Shown here in pieces: positions 49,476-58,672 of a stretch of DNA of 64,000 bases (positions within the stretch are counted from its first letter, which is position 1; every line of letters starts with the position of its first letter). The notes under the pieces are model-generated. The model searched no databases, was not told where the DNA came from, and saw only the letters and a list, made by a program, of their open reading frames with translations. The stretch is from Brevibacillus reuszeri (GTDB lineage: Bacteria > Bacillota > Bacilli > Brevibacillales > Brevibacillaceae), in assembly GCF_002897295.1 (NCBI RefSeq), contig NZ_BEXF01000010.1:186001-250000 (forward strand), given 5' to 3'. The translations under genes and the position numbers were made by a program.

Positions 49476-50423
49476 CTATTTTTGTCTTTTTTGTAAATAG
49501 TCGATAATCCCCATCGAGCAAACTTCTAAATCCAGCTTTAAAATGCCAAATACTTCGTGGTGGGCAGAAATACCAGCTGTTTGCAGCTCATCCGCTACCC
49601 GATTCAAAAGCCTTGAAGCCAGCTCTTCGTAGCCAAGCCCGTCCGCCAAGACAGCTTCCCCTTCTGCGACGAACATAGGCAGCCATTTTGTTACTTGCTG
49701 GTACACATCCTCGACCTGGTCAGTCATACCAAAATGACCAAAGTAGATCCGATCCAAGCCACGCTCCCGATAACGGGAAATTGAGTGTAGCATCTTGTCA
49801 GGGTCAAATTGATTGGGAGAAGTCGAAGGCAGAACGAGATGCAGACCATTTTCTTTGAGCTGGGGGTAATGTACTCCTGCCGTATCTCCTGTAAACATCC
49901 CGTTACTCACTGGGTCGTAGATGCTGAAATGATGGTTGGCGTGACCAGGTGAGTCCAAAAATTCCAGTGTACATCCAGGTCCAATCGTAAGCGTCTCTCC
50001 GTCTGCCTTTATGATTAAGCGATCCTCTGGAACAGGAACGATCGGATCGAATAAGGACTCGAACTGCTCCCGGTATACCGCTCGGGCACCCTCAATAAGT
50101 CTACTGGGATCAACCAAATGTCGCGCTCCTTTTGGATGGACGACGATTTTGGCATTTGGGCACTCTTGCAAAAACAAGCCCGCACCACCTGCATGATCCA
50201 GGTGAATATGCGTAACGATTATGTATTTTACCTGGTCCAGAGAATAACCCAGCTTGGCCAGACCTTCACGAATATACGGGACAGATGGGCTTGGACCTGT
50301 TTCGATCAAGGTGAGCTCCTCTTCTGCAATCACATAGGTGCCTGTCCGCCCAGGCAAGCCCAAATCAAAGCCGTCAATCAGGTGAATTCGCTGCCCCAGA
50401 TGGAGTGGTTCTGTTGTCTGCAT
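49476..50423 (-). CDS. Metallo-beta-lactamase-fold hydrolase
   Basis: 315 residues. Metal motif THIHLDHAGG (HxHxDH) near residue 67-76, later His in SPGHANHHFS, Asp in FTGDTAGV and His in YFGHFGM. Glyoxalase II/MBL-fold group, binuclear zinc, thioester or lactone hydrolase likely; substrate unknown. A C-terminal helical region of about 90 residues is added. AAGGAGAACG before the ATG. Single-gene unit. Confidence 0.85.
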   Translation of the reverse strand: MQTTEPLHLGQRIHLIDGFDLGLPGRTGTYVIAEEELTLIETGPSPSVPYIREGLAKLGYSLDQVKYIIVTHIHLDHAGGAGLFLQECPNAKIVVHPKGARHLVDPSRLIEGARAVYREQFESLFDPIVPVPEDRLIIKADGETLTIGPGCTLEFLDSPGHANHHFSIYDPVSNGMFTGDTAGVHYPQLKENGLHLVLPSTSPNQFDPDKMLHSISRYRERGLDRIYFGHFGMTDQVEDVYQQVTKWLPMFVAEGEAVLADGLGYEELASRLLNRVADELQTAGISAHHEVFGILKLDLEVCSMGIIDYLQKRQK

Positions 50424-50577
50424 ACAATCGTTCTCCTTCTCATGTTTTGTTCGTGATCCTGCGCTGTTCTCGTGCTATCCGGCAGCTCCACGACCTGATT
50501 ACAGTACCCCAGCTTTATCAGTGTTAATTGTACCTTTTGGGCGCTTTCTTTTAGCTGTTCCAATGCTCGTCAACTTC

Positions 50578-51465
50578 TTATGACAGGAATGGCTTCAACG
50601 CCCCTACAATGACGTCTGGACGATCCAAGTGAATAGAATGTGTAGCATGCCTTGCTAAAATGAAGGTTCCTTGATCGGACAATGCCACCTGTTCTTGAAT
50701 CAATTCCTGCCAAATGGTTTCGATCATTCTTGCTTCTTCTGCGGGCACACCGTCTTGAATGGATGAAAGTACTGACTGAATAGGATCGCGACCAATAACG
50801 GTAAGCGGCACTTGAGGAAAACTATCCATTGCCTTAATTCGCCGAGCACAGTCCTCCCAATGTTCGATTTCCGAAGCCATTGCTTTGTACAAAAATGGAC
50901 TGTACAAAAATGTCTTGATTTCATTTTGTGCCAAATCGGATAGCCTTTGGTGAGCCGAACTCAATACAGGATCTAATATCCCACTCAGTTGCTTGGCATT
51001 CATCGTGGCAAATTGTCTACATTTACGAATCCAATACTTATCAGTGTCTTCTATAGATGAAACTGGAATTAGATTCAGCCTTTCCAAAGAATCTGATGTG
51101 GAATCAACGAGAATAACTGCCTTTGTTTTCTCCGGGTATGCTTTTGCATAATGCTGAGCGCATAAACCTCCATAGGAGTGACCGACTAAAACAAAAGGCT
51201 CCACGATTCCGATATTTTGCAAAAGCTCATCTAATTCATCGATAAATTGGGCAGTTGTTCTCTTTTCCACGCCAACTTCACTTTGTCCACATCCAGGTCT
51301 ATGAACGATGACATATGCTGCAGCTTCCTCCCATTCATTTACAACTAATTCCCATTCGTATGCCGATGACGACATGCCTGGAAGAATCACCACCTTGGGT
51401 AGCCCCGATCCCCCCATAAAACACTCTACTTTTCTCCCTTTACTCATTACAATCTTCCGATTCAT
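50578..51465 (-). CDS. Alpha/beta hydrolase
   Basis: 295 residues from ATG 51465, 8 nt after GGAGG. VVILPGMSSSAYEW oxyanion region, HRPGCGQSEVG, nucleophile elbow LVGHSYGGLCAQHYA, acidic residue in VIGRDPIQS region and His in ARHATHSIHLDRPD. Typical epoxide hydrolase/haloalkane dehalogenase-like fold with a cap domain; substrate unknown. Single gene. Confidence 0.85.
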   Translation of the reverse strand: MNRKIVMSKGRKVECFMGGSGLPKVVILPGMSSSAYEWELVVNEWEEAAAYVIVHRPGCGQSEVGVEKRTTAQFIDELDELLQNIGIVEPFVLVGHSYGGLCAQHYAKAYPEKTKAVILVDSTSDSLERLNLIPVSSIEDTDKYWIRKCRQFATMNAKQLSGILDPVLSSAHQRLSDLAQNEIKTFLYSPFLYKAMASEIEHWEDCARRIKAMDSFPQVPLTVIGRDPIQSVLSSIQDGVPAEEARMIETIWQELIQEQVALSDQGTFILARHATHSIHLDRPDVIVGALKPFLS

Positions 51466-51566
51466 AGGAAAAGCCTCCATCATACTGTTATTTCGAGTAT
51501 ACCTTCCCTCCCTACATTTTAACATTTTATTTACTGATTATTTTGAACGAATATCATTTTGCATGG

Positions 51567-51600
51567 AAAAAAAAGCTGCCCGTGTGAAGGCAGCTTTCGC
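51567..51600 (-). terminator. Rho-independent terminator
   Basis: Minus-strand AAAGCTGCC / GGGCAGCTTT and TTTTTTT after the TipAS-MerR gene. Confidence 0.85.
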
Positions 51601-51609
51601 GATTAGCTA

Positions 51610-52383
51610 TTATTGATGAGACGATTGTTTTCCTGTATAAATCACAACTGCATCTCTTAGAAACTCTGCAAGACCTGGCTGTTCTTTGTCATAGTACGCT
51701 GTGAATTTCGGATCGTCTACGTACATCTGCGCAATCCCAGCATGCGCTTCGCTGCTGTAGTGATCCCAATAAAAGCTCAGCCATTGTCGGTGCATATCTG
51801 CTGCCTTCTGCGCGAGCTCACTGCCAGGATCTCCGGAGACGAATGCTTGGGCGAGTGTTTTTAGCAGATCATCACCAAGCTGCTCTACTTCAGCATATTG
51901 CTCTTCAGTCATCCCTTTTATTTTCGCGTTAGCTTTGTCAATTTGATCGCTTCCATATTTGGCCCGAATTTCTTCGCCGTACTTTTTTTCATTTTCGTCT
52001 ATAAGCGTTTGCTTGAAGCCTTCAAACTTTTGCTTGTCACTCATTTTACTTTTTCCCTCTCTTTCAGCTAAAGTCATTTCGACATTGGCAATAAGTGCAT
52101 CTAACTGAGCACGTTTTTCCAGGAGTTTCGCGCGATGCTCCCGCAGTGCGTGGTCAGCGTCATAATTCGGTGAGGTGATGATTTCCTTAATTTCCTCCAA
52201 GCTCACACCCAGCTCTCGGTAAAAAAGGATTTGCTGCAGGCGGTCCACCTCTTGCTGTCCGTAGATGCGATATCCGGATGAATTGATTCTCGCCGGCTTG
52301 AGAATGTCAATTTCATCGTAATATCGGAGTGTCCGGGTGCTGACACCCGCCAGGAGCCCTAGCTTTTGTACGGTATATTCCAC
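51610..52383 (-). CDS. MerR-family regulator with TipAS-like ligand domain
   Basis: 257 residues from GTG 52383 (AGGAGG with 7-nt spacing). MerR winged HTH about 1-70: VSTRTLRYYDEIDILKPARINSSGYRIYGQQE, then a coiled coil, then a TipAS-like antibiotic-recognition domain (about 135-255, FSWDHYSSEAHAGIAQMYVDDPKFTAYYD). TipA-type activators bind thiopeptides and other cyclic peptides and induce efflux genes. No target gene is next to it. The extended ORF upstream to 52416 lacks a site. Confidence 0.88.
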   Translation of the reverse strand: MEYTVQKLGLLAGVSTRTLRYYDEIDILKPARINSSGYRIYGQQEVDRLQQILFYRELGVSLEEIKEIITSPNYDADHALREHRAKLLEKRAQLDALIANVEMTLAEREGKSKMSDKQKFEGFKQTLIDENEKKYGEEIRAKYGSDQIDKANAKIKGMTEEQYAEVEQLGDDLLKTLAQAFVSGDPGSELAQKAADMHRQWLSFYWDHYSSEAHAGIAQMYVDDPKFTAYYDKEQPGLAEFLRDAVVIYTGKQSSHQ

Positions 52384-52555
52384 TTTGATCCCTCCTGACA
52401 AATTCATCGTACACATTTACGTACCGTCAATGTCAAACACATTCTGATGAAAAAAAAGGACCCAAAAGTTCCTCATTGAACTGTCGTTCTCCATTAGTTG
52501 AGAAGAGGCTACCTCGTCGTCCACAGGTAGCCTTCGTTTGCGCAAATTTTCTATT

Positions 52556-53305
52556 TTATCCATTCCTAAAAAGATATAGACCGAAACCTAATGTATCCCT
52601 TCCCCATTCTAGATAAGTATTTCTCCAACTTCTAATTCTTGTAAGCATAGCTTCCACGTCAGGATCATTTGGGTTTTCATAGCAGTAATTTTCAATAGAG
52701 CTCGCATAAAGACCCTCGTATGCATCCCAATCATCTTCACTTGCTACTACGGAGTAAAGAGGTGTCAGCCCCAACTGTTCACCCAGCTTTACATTTTCAT
52801 GATGTGTCTTCAAATCTTCAAGTTGTGCAGCGAGCGCCTGTAAATACTCATGGGGGGGATTTTTCTTCCAATATCCTTCGCCAACGAGAATATATCCACC
52901 GGGATGAACGCATTTTCTTAATGCTTGCAACGTAGCTGCTAAATCACCAACTGCATGTGTAGACCCAATACATATACCCAATCGAAACTGTGGAATGGAA
53001 TAATTATCCATCACTTGTTTTGCATCTTCATTGACAAATTGGATGCGGTCTAACGAAATTCTCCCGTTTGCACGATTACGAGCCGTTTCGATCGAACCTT
53101 CATATAGCTCTATAGCAGTGGCTAAAATGTTATATTTCTCAATGTACCGAATGAGTAATTCGCTTGTTCCAGCTCCAATGTCAATCGCTTTATCATCGGG
53201 GTTCAACTTTGTTAGATGAATTATCGTGTTGATCTTGCTTTCACTGATTGGATTGCAAAATGCATGGTCCCTGTGGGCTATCGCTGAGAATTTGTTTCTG
53301 TCCAT
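52556..53305 (-). CDS. SAM-dependent methyltransferase
   Basis: 249 residues. Motif I AIDIGAGTSELLIRYI, motif II TAIELYEGSIETARNRA, then FVNEDAKQVM and LGICIGSTHAV. Similar to small-molecule methyltransferases (YqeM-like). A Cys-rich start (RDHAFCNPIS) precedes the domain. Substrate unknown. AAAGGAGAAAACA before the ATG. Single gene. Confidence 0.83.
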   Translation of the reverse strand: MDRNKFSAIAHRDHAFCNPISESKINTIIHLTKLNPDDKAIDIGAGTSELLIRYIEKYNILATAIELYEGSIETARNRANGRISLDRIQFVNEDAKQVMDNYSIPQFRLGICIGSTHAVGDLAATLQALRKCVHPGGYILVGEGYWKKNPPHEYLQALAAQLEDLKTHHENVKLGEQLGLTPLYSVVASEDDWDAYEGLYASSIENYCYENPNDPDVEAMLTRIRSWRNTYLEWGRDTLGFGLYLFRNG

Positions 53306-53669
53306 TGTTTTCTCCTTTGCTTGAATCGGATTTTAAACAGTGATTGCGCTTTAAGTCATCGGTACAGAAAATCATAATCCCAGCCCCTTTTTCATAACGT
53401 TATCAAACATTTTACACTATTCAAGTAATACTTATCTAACAATTATTGGTTCTACGATTACGGTACGGTAAAATAGAACGTCCCTGCATGTAGCTGAATA
53501 GCTGGTCATTATTTTTGGGGAACAACATTTAACAAACTTTTCCTTTTTTATGATACAATTATGTTAACCTCAAATGATAACAACATGGACTGCAGGTGAG
53601 CGCAGCATGCGATACCGTATGCTTGCTTCATAACCTAGCCTTTCGCTGAAAGGAAAAGGAGGAGATCCG
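53306..53669. other. 364-bp divergent intergenic region
   Basis: Holds the methyltransferase promoter (minus) and that of the 57-aa gene (plus). A good plus -10 TACAAT lies near 53555 with a TTAACA-like -35. The leader contains AGCATGCG / CGTATGCT and CCTTTCG-type hairpins before the 57-aa gene. Nothing else seen. Confidence 0.4.
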
Positions 53670-53843
53670 ATGCTTTATATTATCGGTTTTGTCGTAGCGG
53701 TAGTTGCTGCCGGCTATTTCTTTAGTGGCATGCTTAGTCAGCGTGCCAGAGATAAGCATGCGATTAAAAATTACTCAGACGATGCTTACGCCCAGCAATA
53801 CATTCAGCATAATTATCATCACCAGAACCATGGTCCGTTTTAA
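53670..53843 (+). CDS. Small single-pass membrane protein
   Basis: 57 residues, ATG 53670 with AAGGAGGAG at good distance. N-terminal membrane helix MLYIIGFVVAVVAAGYFFSG, then a short positively charged turn and a hydrophilic tail rich in Tyr, Gln, Asn and His (YIQHNYHHQNHGPF). No family recognised. Own promoter-like region and a terminator right after it, so likely real. Confidence 0.65.
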   Translation: MLYIIGFVVAVVAAGYFFSGMLSQRARDKHAIKNYSDDAYAQQYIQHNYHHQNHGPF

Positions 53844-53861
53844 TATTCGCATTCGTAAACC

Positions 53862-53891
53862 AAAAAGGCTGCCCTCCTGGACAGCCTTTTC
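53862..53891. terminator. Bidirectional terminator
   Basis: AAAAGGCTGCC / GGACAGCCTTTT hairpin between the 57-aa gene and ppaC. Confidence 0.85.
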
Positions 53892-53910
53892 TTCATGTAT
53901 CAATAATGAA

Positions 53911-54843
53911 TTACAAAGCTTGGAATGTATCGGTCAATACCGGTACGATTTGTTTTTTGCGGGACACCACGCCTTTGAGAACAGCTTTGTTGCCTGTGAG
54001 TGTTACGTTGTATGCTTTTTCTACTGCCTGTGTTGCACTACCCAAAGCAATTGCTACGGAATCGTTGTTCAAAATATCCGTTACGACAAATACGAACAGA
54101 TCGAGTCCTTTTTCACTGATGATGCTATTCATCGCTGCTTCCAATTCAGCTTGGCGAGCCAGTACATCATTTACGTCTACTGCATTCACTTGGGCGATTT
54201 CTACTTTTGCACTACCCATTTGGAATTCTTTTGCATCCAGGGAAAGCAGGTCTGCAATCGTTTTATCGCTCAGATCTGCACCAGCCTTGAGCATTTCCAA
54301 GCCATACGTCTCGAGGTTCACTCCAGCGATCTGCGCCAGCTCATGAGCGGCAGCTACATCTTGATCCGTGCAGGTTGGCGATTTCAACAGCAATGTATCG
54401 GAAATAATCGCAGACAGCATTAGTCCGGCGATTTCTTTTGGAATCTCCACACCATTTTCCTTGTACAGCTTTTTCAGAATGGTTGTCGTGCAACCAACTG
54501 GCTCTGCACGGAAATAGAGCGGGTTGCTGGTTTCAAAATTGGCAATACGGTGGTGGTCGATCACTTCAACTACCTGAACCTGCTCAATGTCATTGGCGCT
54601 TTGTTGGCGCTCATTGTGGTCAACGAGAATCACTTCATTGACTTCGTTCGCTACCGTTTCCACCAAGCGTGGTTCCTTCACCTGGAAGTAATCCAGTACA
54701 AATTGGGTTTCGCTGCTGATTACACCCAGGCGAACAGGCTCTACATCAGCACCCAGCTTTGTTTTCAAATCCGCGTATACGAGGGCAGAGCAAATGGAAT
54801 CCGTGTCTGGATTTTTATGACCGAAAATGAGTTTTTTTTCCAT
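53911..54843 (-). CDS. ppaC: Manganese-dependent inorganic pyrophosphatase (family II)
   Basis: 310 residues, normal family II length. DHH phosphoesterase motifs: [15 protein letters not shown] (metal Asp), [22 protein letters not shown], and the DHHA2 domain with RKKQIVP near the end. Hydrolyses pyrophosphate with Mn or Co. GGAGTATGGATC precedes the ATG. Confidence 0.96.
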   Translation of the reverse strand: MEKKLIFGHKNPDTDSICSALVYADLKTKLGADVEPVRLGVISSETQFVLDYFQVKEPRLVETVANEVNEVILVDHNERQQSANDIEQVQVVEVIDHHRIANFETSNPLYFRAEPVGCTTTILKKLYKENGVEIPKEIAGLMLSAIISDTLLLKSPTCTDQDVAAAHELAQIAGVNLETYGLEMLKAGADLSDKTIADLLSLDAKEFQMGSAKVEIAQVNAVDVNDVLARQAELEAAMNSIISEKGLDLFVFVVTDILNNDSVAIALGSATQAVEKAYNVTLTGNKAVLKGVVSRKKQIVPVLTDTFQAL

Positions 54844-54951
54844 GATCCATACTCCTTAGACTTGTTTTGGCGACAAAATTATACCATAGGATAGAGGATA
54901 TTCCCAAGTAACATTATAGGTTCAAAGTCGATGAATGGAAATAAAGATTTA

Positions 54952-55737
54952 CTACAGCTGCTTGATCGCCGCTTCGATGAAATCAAGGATGCTGTTATCA
55001 ACCGGATAGTGCGTGATCAATTCAGGGGCTTCTTTTTGAATGCGCCACAGCTTCTCACGCAGCTCTTCTCTACCTGCAAAAATACGGTCGCTTGCTTGCA
55101 GGAAGCGCTTTGCCCATTCCTTTGCCTTTTCCGAGGTCGGATCTCGATTTTCATCCGCTTTTATTTCCGCAAACAGCTCTATGAATTCCTGTGTCCGCGG
55201 ATCATCGTCCTGAATGCGCGGAAGATGCTTTTCGAGGAAATCGAGCTCTTCTTCGGTGAACAAATTGATTAAGCCAATCTTCCTGGCATCGGGCTTTGTT
55301 TCATACAAAAGGTGCAAATATCGGAATAAGTTATCCCAATCCATCTTTCCTTCCAGCTTGATGGAGCGTTGCACAACCAGGATGATTTCCTGCATAAGCT
55401 TGTACGTTTTCATCTGATTCTCGATTTCTTCTAGCTGCTGCTGCAACAAGTCTTCCCACTCCAACGTGGACTCGTCAAATATGAGCTTTACCTGCTTCAG
55501 GTTTAAACCGAGTGCCTTTAGCAGACGAATCTTGTACAGCTTTTCGATTTCCTCCTCCGTATAGATACGGTGACCGCCCTCAGACAAGGCAGACGGTATC
55601 AGTAGACCGATCTGATCATAAAAGCGCAGAGTTCGCTTCGTTATTTGCAGAAGCTTGGCGATCTCACCGGTTCCGTACGTTTTTTCTCCCAGGCCAATCA
55701 ACACCTTTTCATGAGATAACGACTCTATGTTAGACAC
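54952..55737 (-). CDS. MerR-family transcriptional regulator
   Basis: 261 residues. HTH about 20-90: YGTGEIAKLLQITKRTLRFYDQIGLLIPSALSEGGHRIYTEEE, then helical and coiled-coil region, and a long helical C-terminal domain (about 150-261, KIGLINLFTEEELDFLEKHLP) typical of drug-sensing members. Target unknown. GTG 55737 is the likely start but its site (AAAGAATAAA) is weak. Separate from ppaC by 108 bp. Confidence 0.82.
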   Translation of the reverse strand: MSNIESLSHEKVLIGLGEKTYGTGEIAKLLQITKRTLRFYDQIGLLIPSALSEGGHRIYTEEEIEKLYKIRLLKALGLNLKQVKLIFDESTLEWEDLLQQQLEEIENQMKTYKLMQEIILVVQRSIKLEGKMDWDNLFRYLHLLYETKPDARKIGLINLFTEEELDFLEKHLPRIQDDDPRTQEFIELFAEIKADENRDPTSEKAKEWAKRFLQASDRIFAGREELREKLWRIQKEAPELITHYPVDNSILDFIEAAIKQL

Positions 55738-56091
55738 TTTATTCTTTTTCCAGTTACGAGAAAAAAAGCTGCCGGCATGCCGCCAACAGCTATTTGTGAT
55801 GTTCCTATTATTATGGTCAAAATATCCTTTTCACGTCAACTTGTCTTAGCGGACCATGACTCCTCCGACATCCATGACATATCATGAAATTCCTTTCCTC
55901 ACCTGAAAACATGTCTGCGAGTGAGCCACAGCTTAAAAACAAGAGCGCGCATGCCTTCTTCTGCCAAAAGGTACGAATTGTGCCTATTGCTCGCCTGATA
56001 GGAGCGTCCTTTGACTTTGCAGGCTGCCAGTCTCCTTCCGTATAATAAAAACATCCGGAAATACCAGACCCGGTAATAAGAGAAAGAGAGC
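55738..56091. other. 354-bp intergenic region
   Basis: MerR-gene promoter on minus, small ORF promoter on plus. A weak AGCTG / CAGCT hairpin near 55770-55790 and no other recognisable elements. Confidence 0.35.
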
Positions 56092-56334
56092 GTGAACCGT
56101 TGTGTAAAGCCTATCGTTTCTATCTACCTTTCTATTTGGGACCATACAGAAGGAGAAACGATTTTCATTGGAATCATCCAGTTGGAAAAGTGTATTTTTT
56201 TGAATCTATCTGATTGTGACACTGCAAACGGTCGTCATGTCAGTGTTAACGTTGGAAGTGAAAAACCCGGCACGTATTACAATGACTACGCAATCCGTGC
56301 AATCAGCACTGGTCACATGCACCGAATCAGATAA
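56092..56334 (+). CDS. Small hypothetical protein (uncertain)
   Basis: 80 residues from GTG 56092; AGAGAAAGAGAG is a weak site. Sequence is unremarkable with two Cys in IQLEKCIFLNLSDCDT and a GSEKPGTYYNDYAIRA segment. It is followed by a GGCACTCTAC / GTAGAGTGCC hairpin. No family recognised; could be spurious. Confidence 0.35.
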   Translation: MNRCVKPIVSIYLSIWDHTEGETIFIGIIQLEKCIFLNLSDCDTANGRHVSVNVGSEKPGTYYNDYAIRAISTGHMHRIR

Positions 56335-56349
56335 TCGTAAATAATCTGC

Positions 56350-56380
56350 GGCACTCTACTTCATGATGTAGAGTGCCTTT
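56350..56380. terminator. Terminator hairpin
   Basis: GGCACTCTAC / GTAGAGTGCC with a TTCATGAT-like loop and TTTATTA on plus. Confidence 0.6.
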
Positions 56381-56417
56381 ATTATGAGAGCTTGAGCGGA
56401 GGCTATTACTTACTAAC

Positions 56418-56460
56418 AAAAAAGGTACTGCGTGATCATTGCTCTGACCACGCAGTACCA
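56418..56460 (-). terminator. Terminator of peptide-transport operon
   Basis: Minus-strand GGTACTGCGTG / CACGCAGTACC then TTTTTT, 34 nt after the peptidase stop codon. Confidence 0.85.
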
Positions 56461-56493
56461 CTTAATTGATTTCTCTGTACAATTCCTTTTTCC

Positions 56494-57675
56494 CTAAATG
56501 CAAATCATCGAATTCAAATCCCGCGGATAGTACGTCAGCATTTCGATTCCATCCTCTGTAACAGCTACAGTATCAGAATGACGGAAGCCACCCAGCCCGC
56601 GGACATATATACCTGGCTCAACAGTCAAAACCATGCCTGGTTGAATGATCGTGTGATCTCCAAGGTCAAAGAACGGAGCCTCATGTCCAAGTAGTCCTAT
56701 AGCATGTCCGGTATGATGCGAGGTCAGATGCTGAATTTCGTTTTCTTTAAAGAATGCTTGGACTGCTTCCTCCACTTTTGACATGGGAATCCCGGGCTTG
56801 ATGTTTTCGAAGGCGATGTCTTGTGCTTGAACCATGTAATTGAAATATTTTTCTTGTTCCTTGCTTACCTCCTGCACAAACATCGTCCGCTCCAGCTCAC
56901 TGTGATAGCCCCATACTTCACCAGCTGCTCCCGTGACGAGTGTATCGCCCTTTTTCAGGACGAGGTTTTGGGTCACCGCATGTGGGAAAGCGGACATCGC
57001 CCCTACTTGCCCACGGAAAATGGCATAAGCAGTGTTTCCATGCGGCTTGTAATCAGCTCCAAGCGTCTCAATCATTGCCATGGTCGCCTCAGAGCTCGCT
57101 CGCGTTGTGATTTCGATTTCGCTAAGACCGGGCTTGGAGTATTTTTGCAGCAAGCGGTGAGCCAGATTTCCCCAACGGCATGATTCCTTGATCAGCTCAA
57201 TTTCCGCTTGAGATTTGATGACCCGCATTTCTTCCACCCAGCCATAAATCGATTGGAACTGCTGTGCCTCTAAAAACTGGCTCACTTTAGGTCCGCGATA
57301 GCCCATGGAGGAGCCGTAGCCGTCTGCATCAAAGCCTACCCGTTTTCCTACGAAGCCTGCTTCAAGCAAGGCGTCCTTAAAATATTCCATCGGATGACGC
57401 AGTCCTGGATATTCAGGATAGGAATGAACCTTGTCTACATACGCGAATTCCTCAGCATGCTCATGCTCAAGTGCCGGAACGAACAGATGCGTTTGCTGCT
57501 TGGAATCAATGAAAAAGCCAATCGGTCTTTCTGTCGGGTGAAAATGAAAGCCTGTCAGGTAAAAAATATCGGTGACGCTAAACAAAATGGCACAATCCAG
57601 CTGATTTTGTTGCAGTCTCGCAAAAAGCTTTTGCTGGCGCTCAAGAATTTCTGCTTTTGGAATGGCTAGTAACAT
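56494..57675 (-). CDS. M24-family metallopeptidase (Xaa-Pro peptidase type)
   Basis: 393 residues. N-terminal creatinase-like domain (about 1-130, DCAILFSVTDIFYLTGFHFHPTERPIG), then the pita-bread M24 domain: metal/substrate residues in VTGAAGEVWGYHSELERTM, HHTGHAIGLLGHEAPF and VLTVEPGIYVRGLGGFRHSDTVAVTEDG. Some standard metal ligands differ from classical PepQ (GAAGEV instead of DxGA), so specificity is uncertain. Last gene of the oligopeptide importer operon, 28 nt after the second ATPase gene, matching a role in cleaving imported peptides. Confidence 0.85.
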   Translation of the reverse strand: MLLAIPKAEILERQQKLFARLQQNQLDCAILFSVTDIFYLTGFHFHPTERPIGFFIDSKQQTHLFVPALEHEHAEEFAYVDKVHSYPEYPGLRHPMEYFKDALLEAGFVGKRVGFDADGYGSSMGYRGPKVSQFLEAQQFQSIYGWVEEMRVIKSQAEIELIKESCRWGNLAHRLLQKYSKPGLSEIEITTRASSEATMAMIETLGADYKPHGNTAYAIFRGQVGAMSAFPHAVTQNLVLKKGDTLVTGAAGEVWGYHSELERTMFVQEVSKEQEKYFNYMVQAQDIAFENIKPGIPMSKVEEAVQAFFKENEIQHLTSHHTGHAIGLLGHEAPFFDLGDHTIIQPGMVLTVEPGIYVRGLGGFRHSDTVAVTEDGIEMLTYYPRDLNSMICI

Positions 57676-57703
57676 ACAAATCTCCTCTTTTCATCGTTTG
57701 ATT

Positions 57704-58672
57704 TTATGTGGAATAAATGTGGCAAGCGACGACATGATTGCCTAAATCAACTACGGGCGGCTTTTCTGTTTTGCAGATCATCATGCAATCCGGGCAACGC
57801 GGGTGAAACGTACAGCCCTGCGGTGGATTTAACGGGCTCGGTACATCCCCAGTCAGAATCACGCGGTCCTTTTCCTCGTCTGGATGCGTAATCGGAACGG
57901 CAGACAAAAGGGCCTTGGTGTACGGGTGCTTAGGGGCGGCAAATATGTCCTCCGTCTTCGCCAGCTCCACCAGCTTACCGAGGTACATCACGCCAACCCG
58001 ATCCGTGATATGTCGAACGACACCCAGATCGTGTGAAATGAATAAATAGGTAAGCTGGAAGTCCCGTTGTAATTTCAGCAGCAAATTAATGACCTGTGAC
58101 TGAATCGAAACATCCAGTGCAGAAACCGGCTCGTCCGCAATAATTAGCTCCGGCTGGAGAATCACGGCCTTGGCAATTCCGATCCTTTGGCGCTGTCCCC
58201 CGGAAAATTCATGCGGATACGAATGCAGGTGATATTCTGAGAGTCCGACGACTTCCAAAATTTCAATCGCCTTTTTGACTCGTTCTTCCTGCGAGTACAA
58301 GCCATGAACGCGCAGCGGCTCCGTCAAGATTTGCAGGATCGTCTTTTTTGGATTCAGAGAAGCGTATGGGTCTTGGAAGACCATCTGCATTTTGCGGCGC
58401 AGCTTTCTCATTTTTTCATAGGAGAAACCTGCAATATTTTCTCCTTGAAACCAGATTTCACCTGAAGTCATTTCCTGCAGCCTGAGAATCGCTCGACCCG
58501 TCGTGGACTTTCCGCAGCCACTCTCACCCACCAGTCCGAACGTCTCCCCTTTGTACACCGTAAAGGAAACATCATCGACTGCTTTTACTTGCTGCTTTGG
58601 CTGAAACCAGCCTTTCTTGATATCGTAGTATTTTTTCAGCTGTTTGATTTCTAACAAAGGCTCAGGTAGCAT
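57704..58672 (-). CDS. Oligopeptide ABC transporter ATPase (OppF/DppF)
   Basis: 322 residues from ATG 58672 (AGGAGG 9 nt upstream), overlapping the previous gene's end by 11 nt. Walker A GESGCGKST, signature EFSGGQRQRIGIAKAV, Walker B LIIADEPVSALD, and the Cys-rich C-terminal TFHPRCPDCM that may hold an FeS cluster or zinc, typical of OppF. Confidence 0.93.
   Translation of the reverse strand: MLPEPLLEIKQLKKYYDIKKGWFQPKQQVKAVDDVSFTVYKGETFGLVGESGCGKSTTGRAILRLQEMTSGEIWFQGENIAGFSYEKMRKLRRKMQMVFQDPYASLNPKKTILQILTEPLRVHGLYSQEERVKKAIEILEVVGLSEYHLHSYPHEFSGGQRQRIGIAKAVILQPELIIADEPVSALDVSIQSQVINLLLKLQRDFQLTYLFISHDLGVVRHITDRVGVMYLGKLVELAKTEDIFAAPKHPYTKALLSAVPITHPDEEKDRVILTGDVPSPLNPPQGCTFHPRCPDCMMICKTEKPPVVDLGNHVVACHIYST

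Noticed and set aside
52503..52536. Hairpin GGCTACCT / AGGTAGCC as terminator of the methyltransferase gene
   Set aside because: No T-run follows on the minus strand; could act with Rho but not supported as an intrinsic terminator.
53704..54423. 239-codon open frame on the plus strand
   Set aside because: Antisense to ppaC and overlapping the 57-aa gene in another frame, with Cys/His/Phe-rich composition typical of antisense frames.
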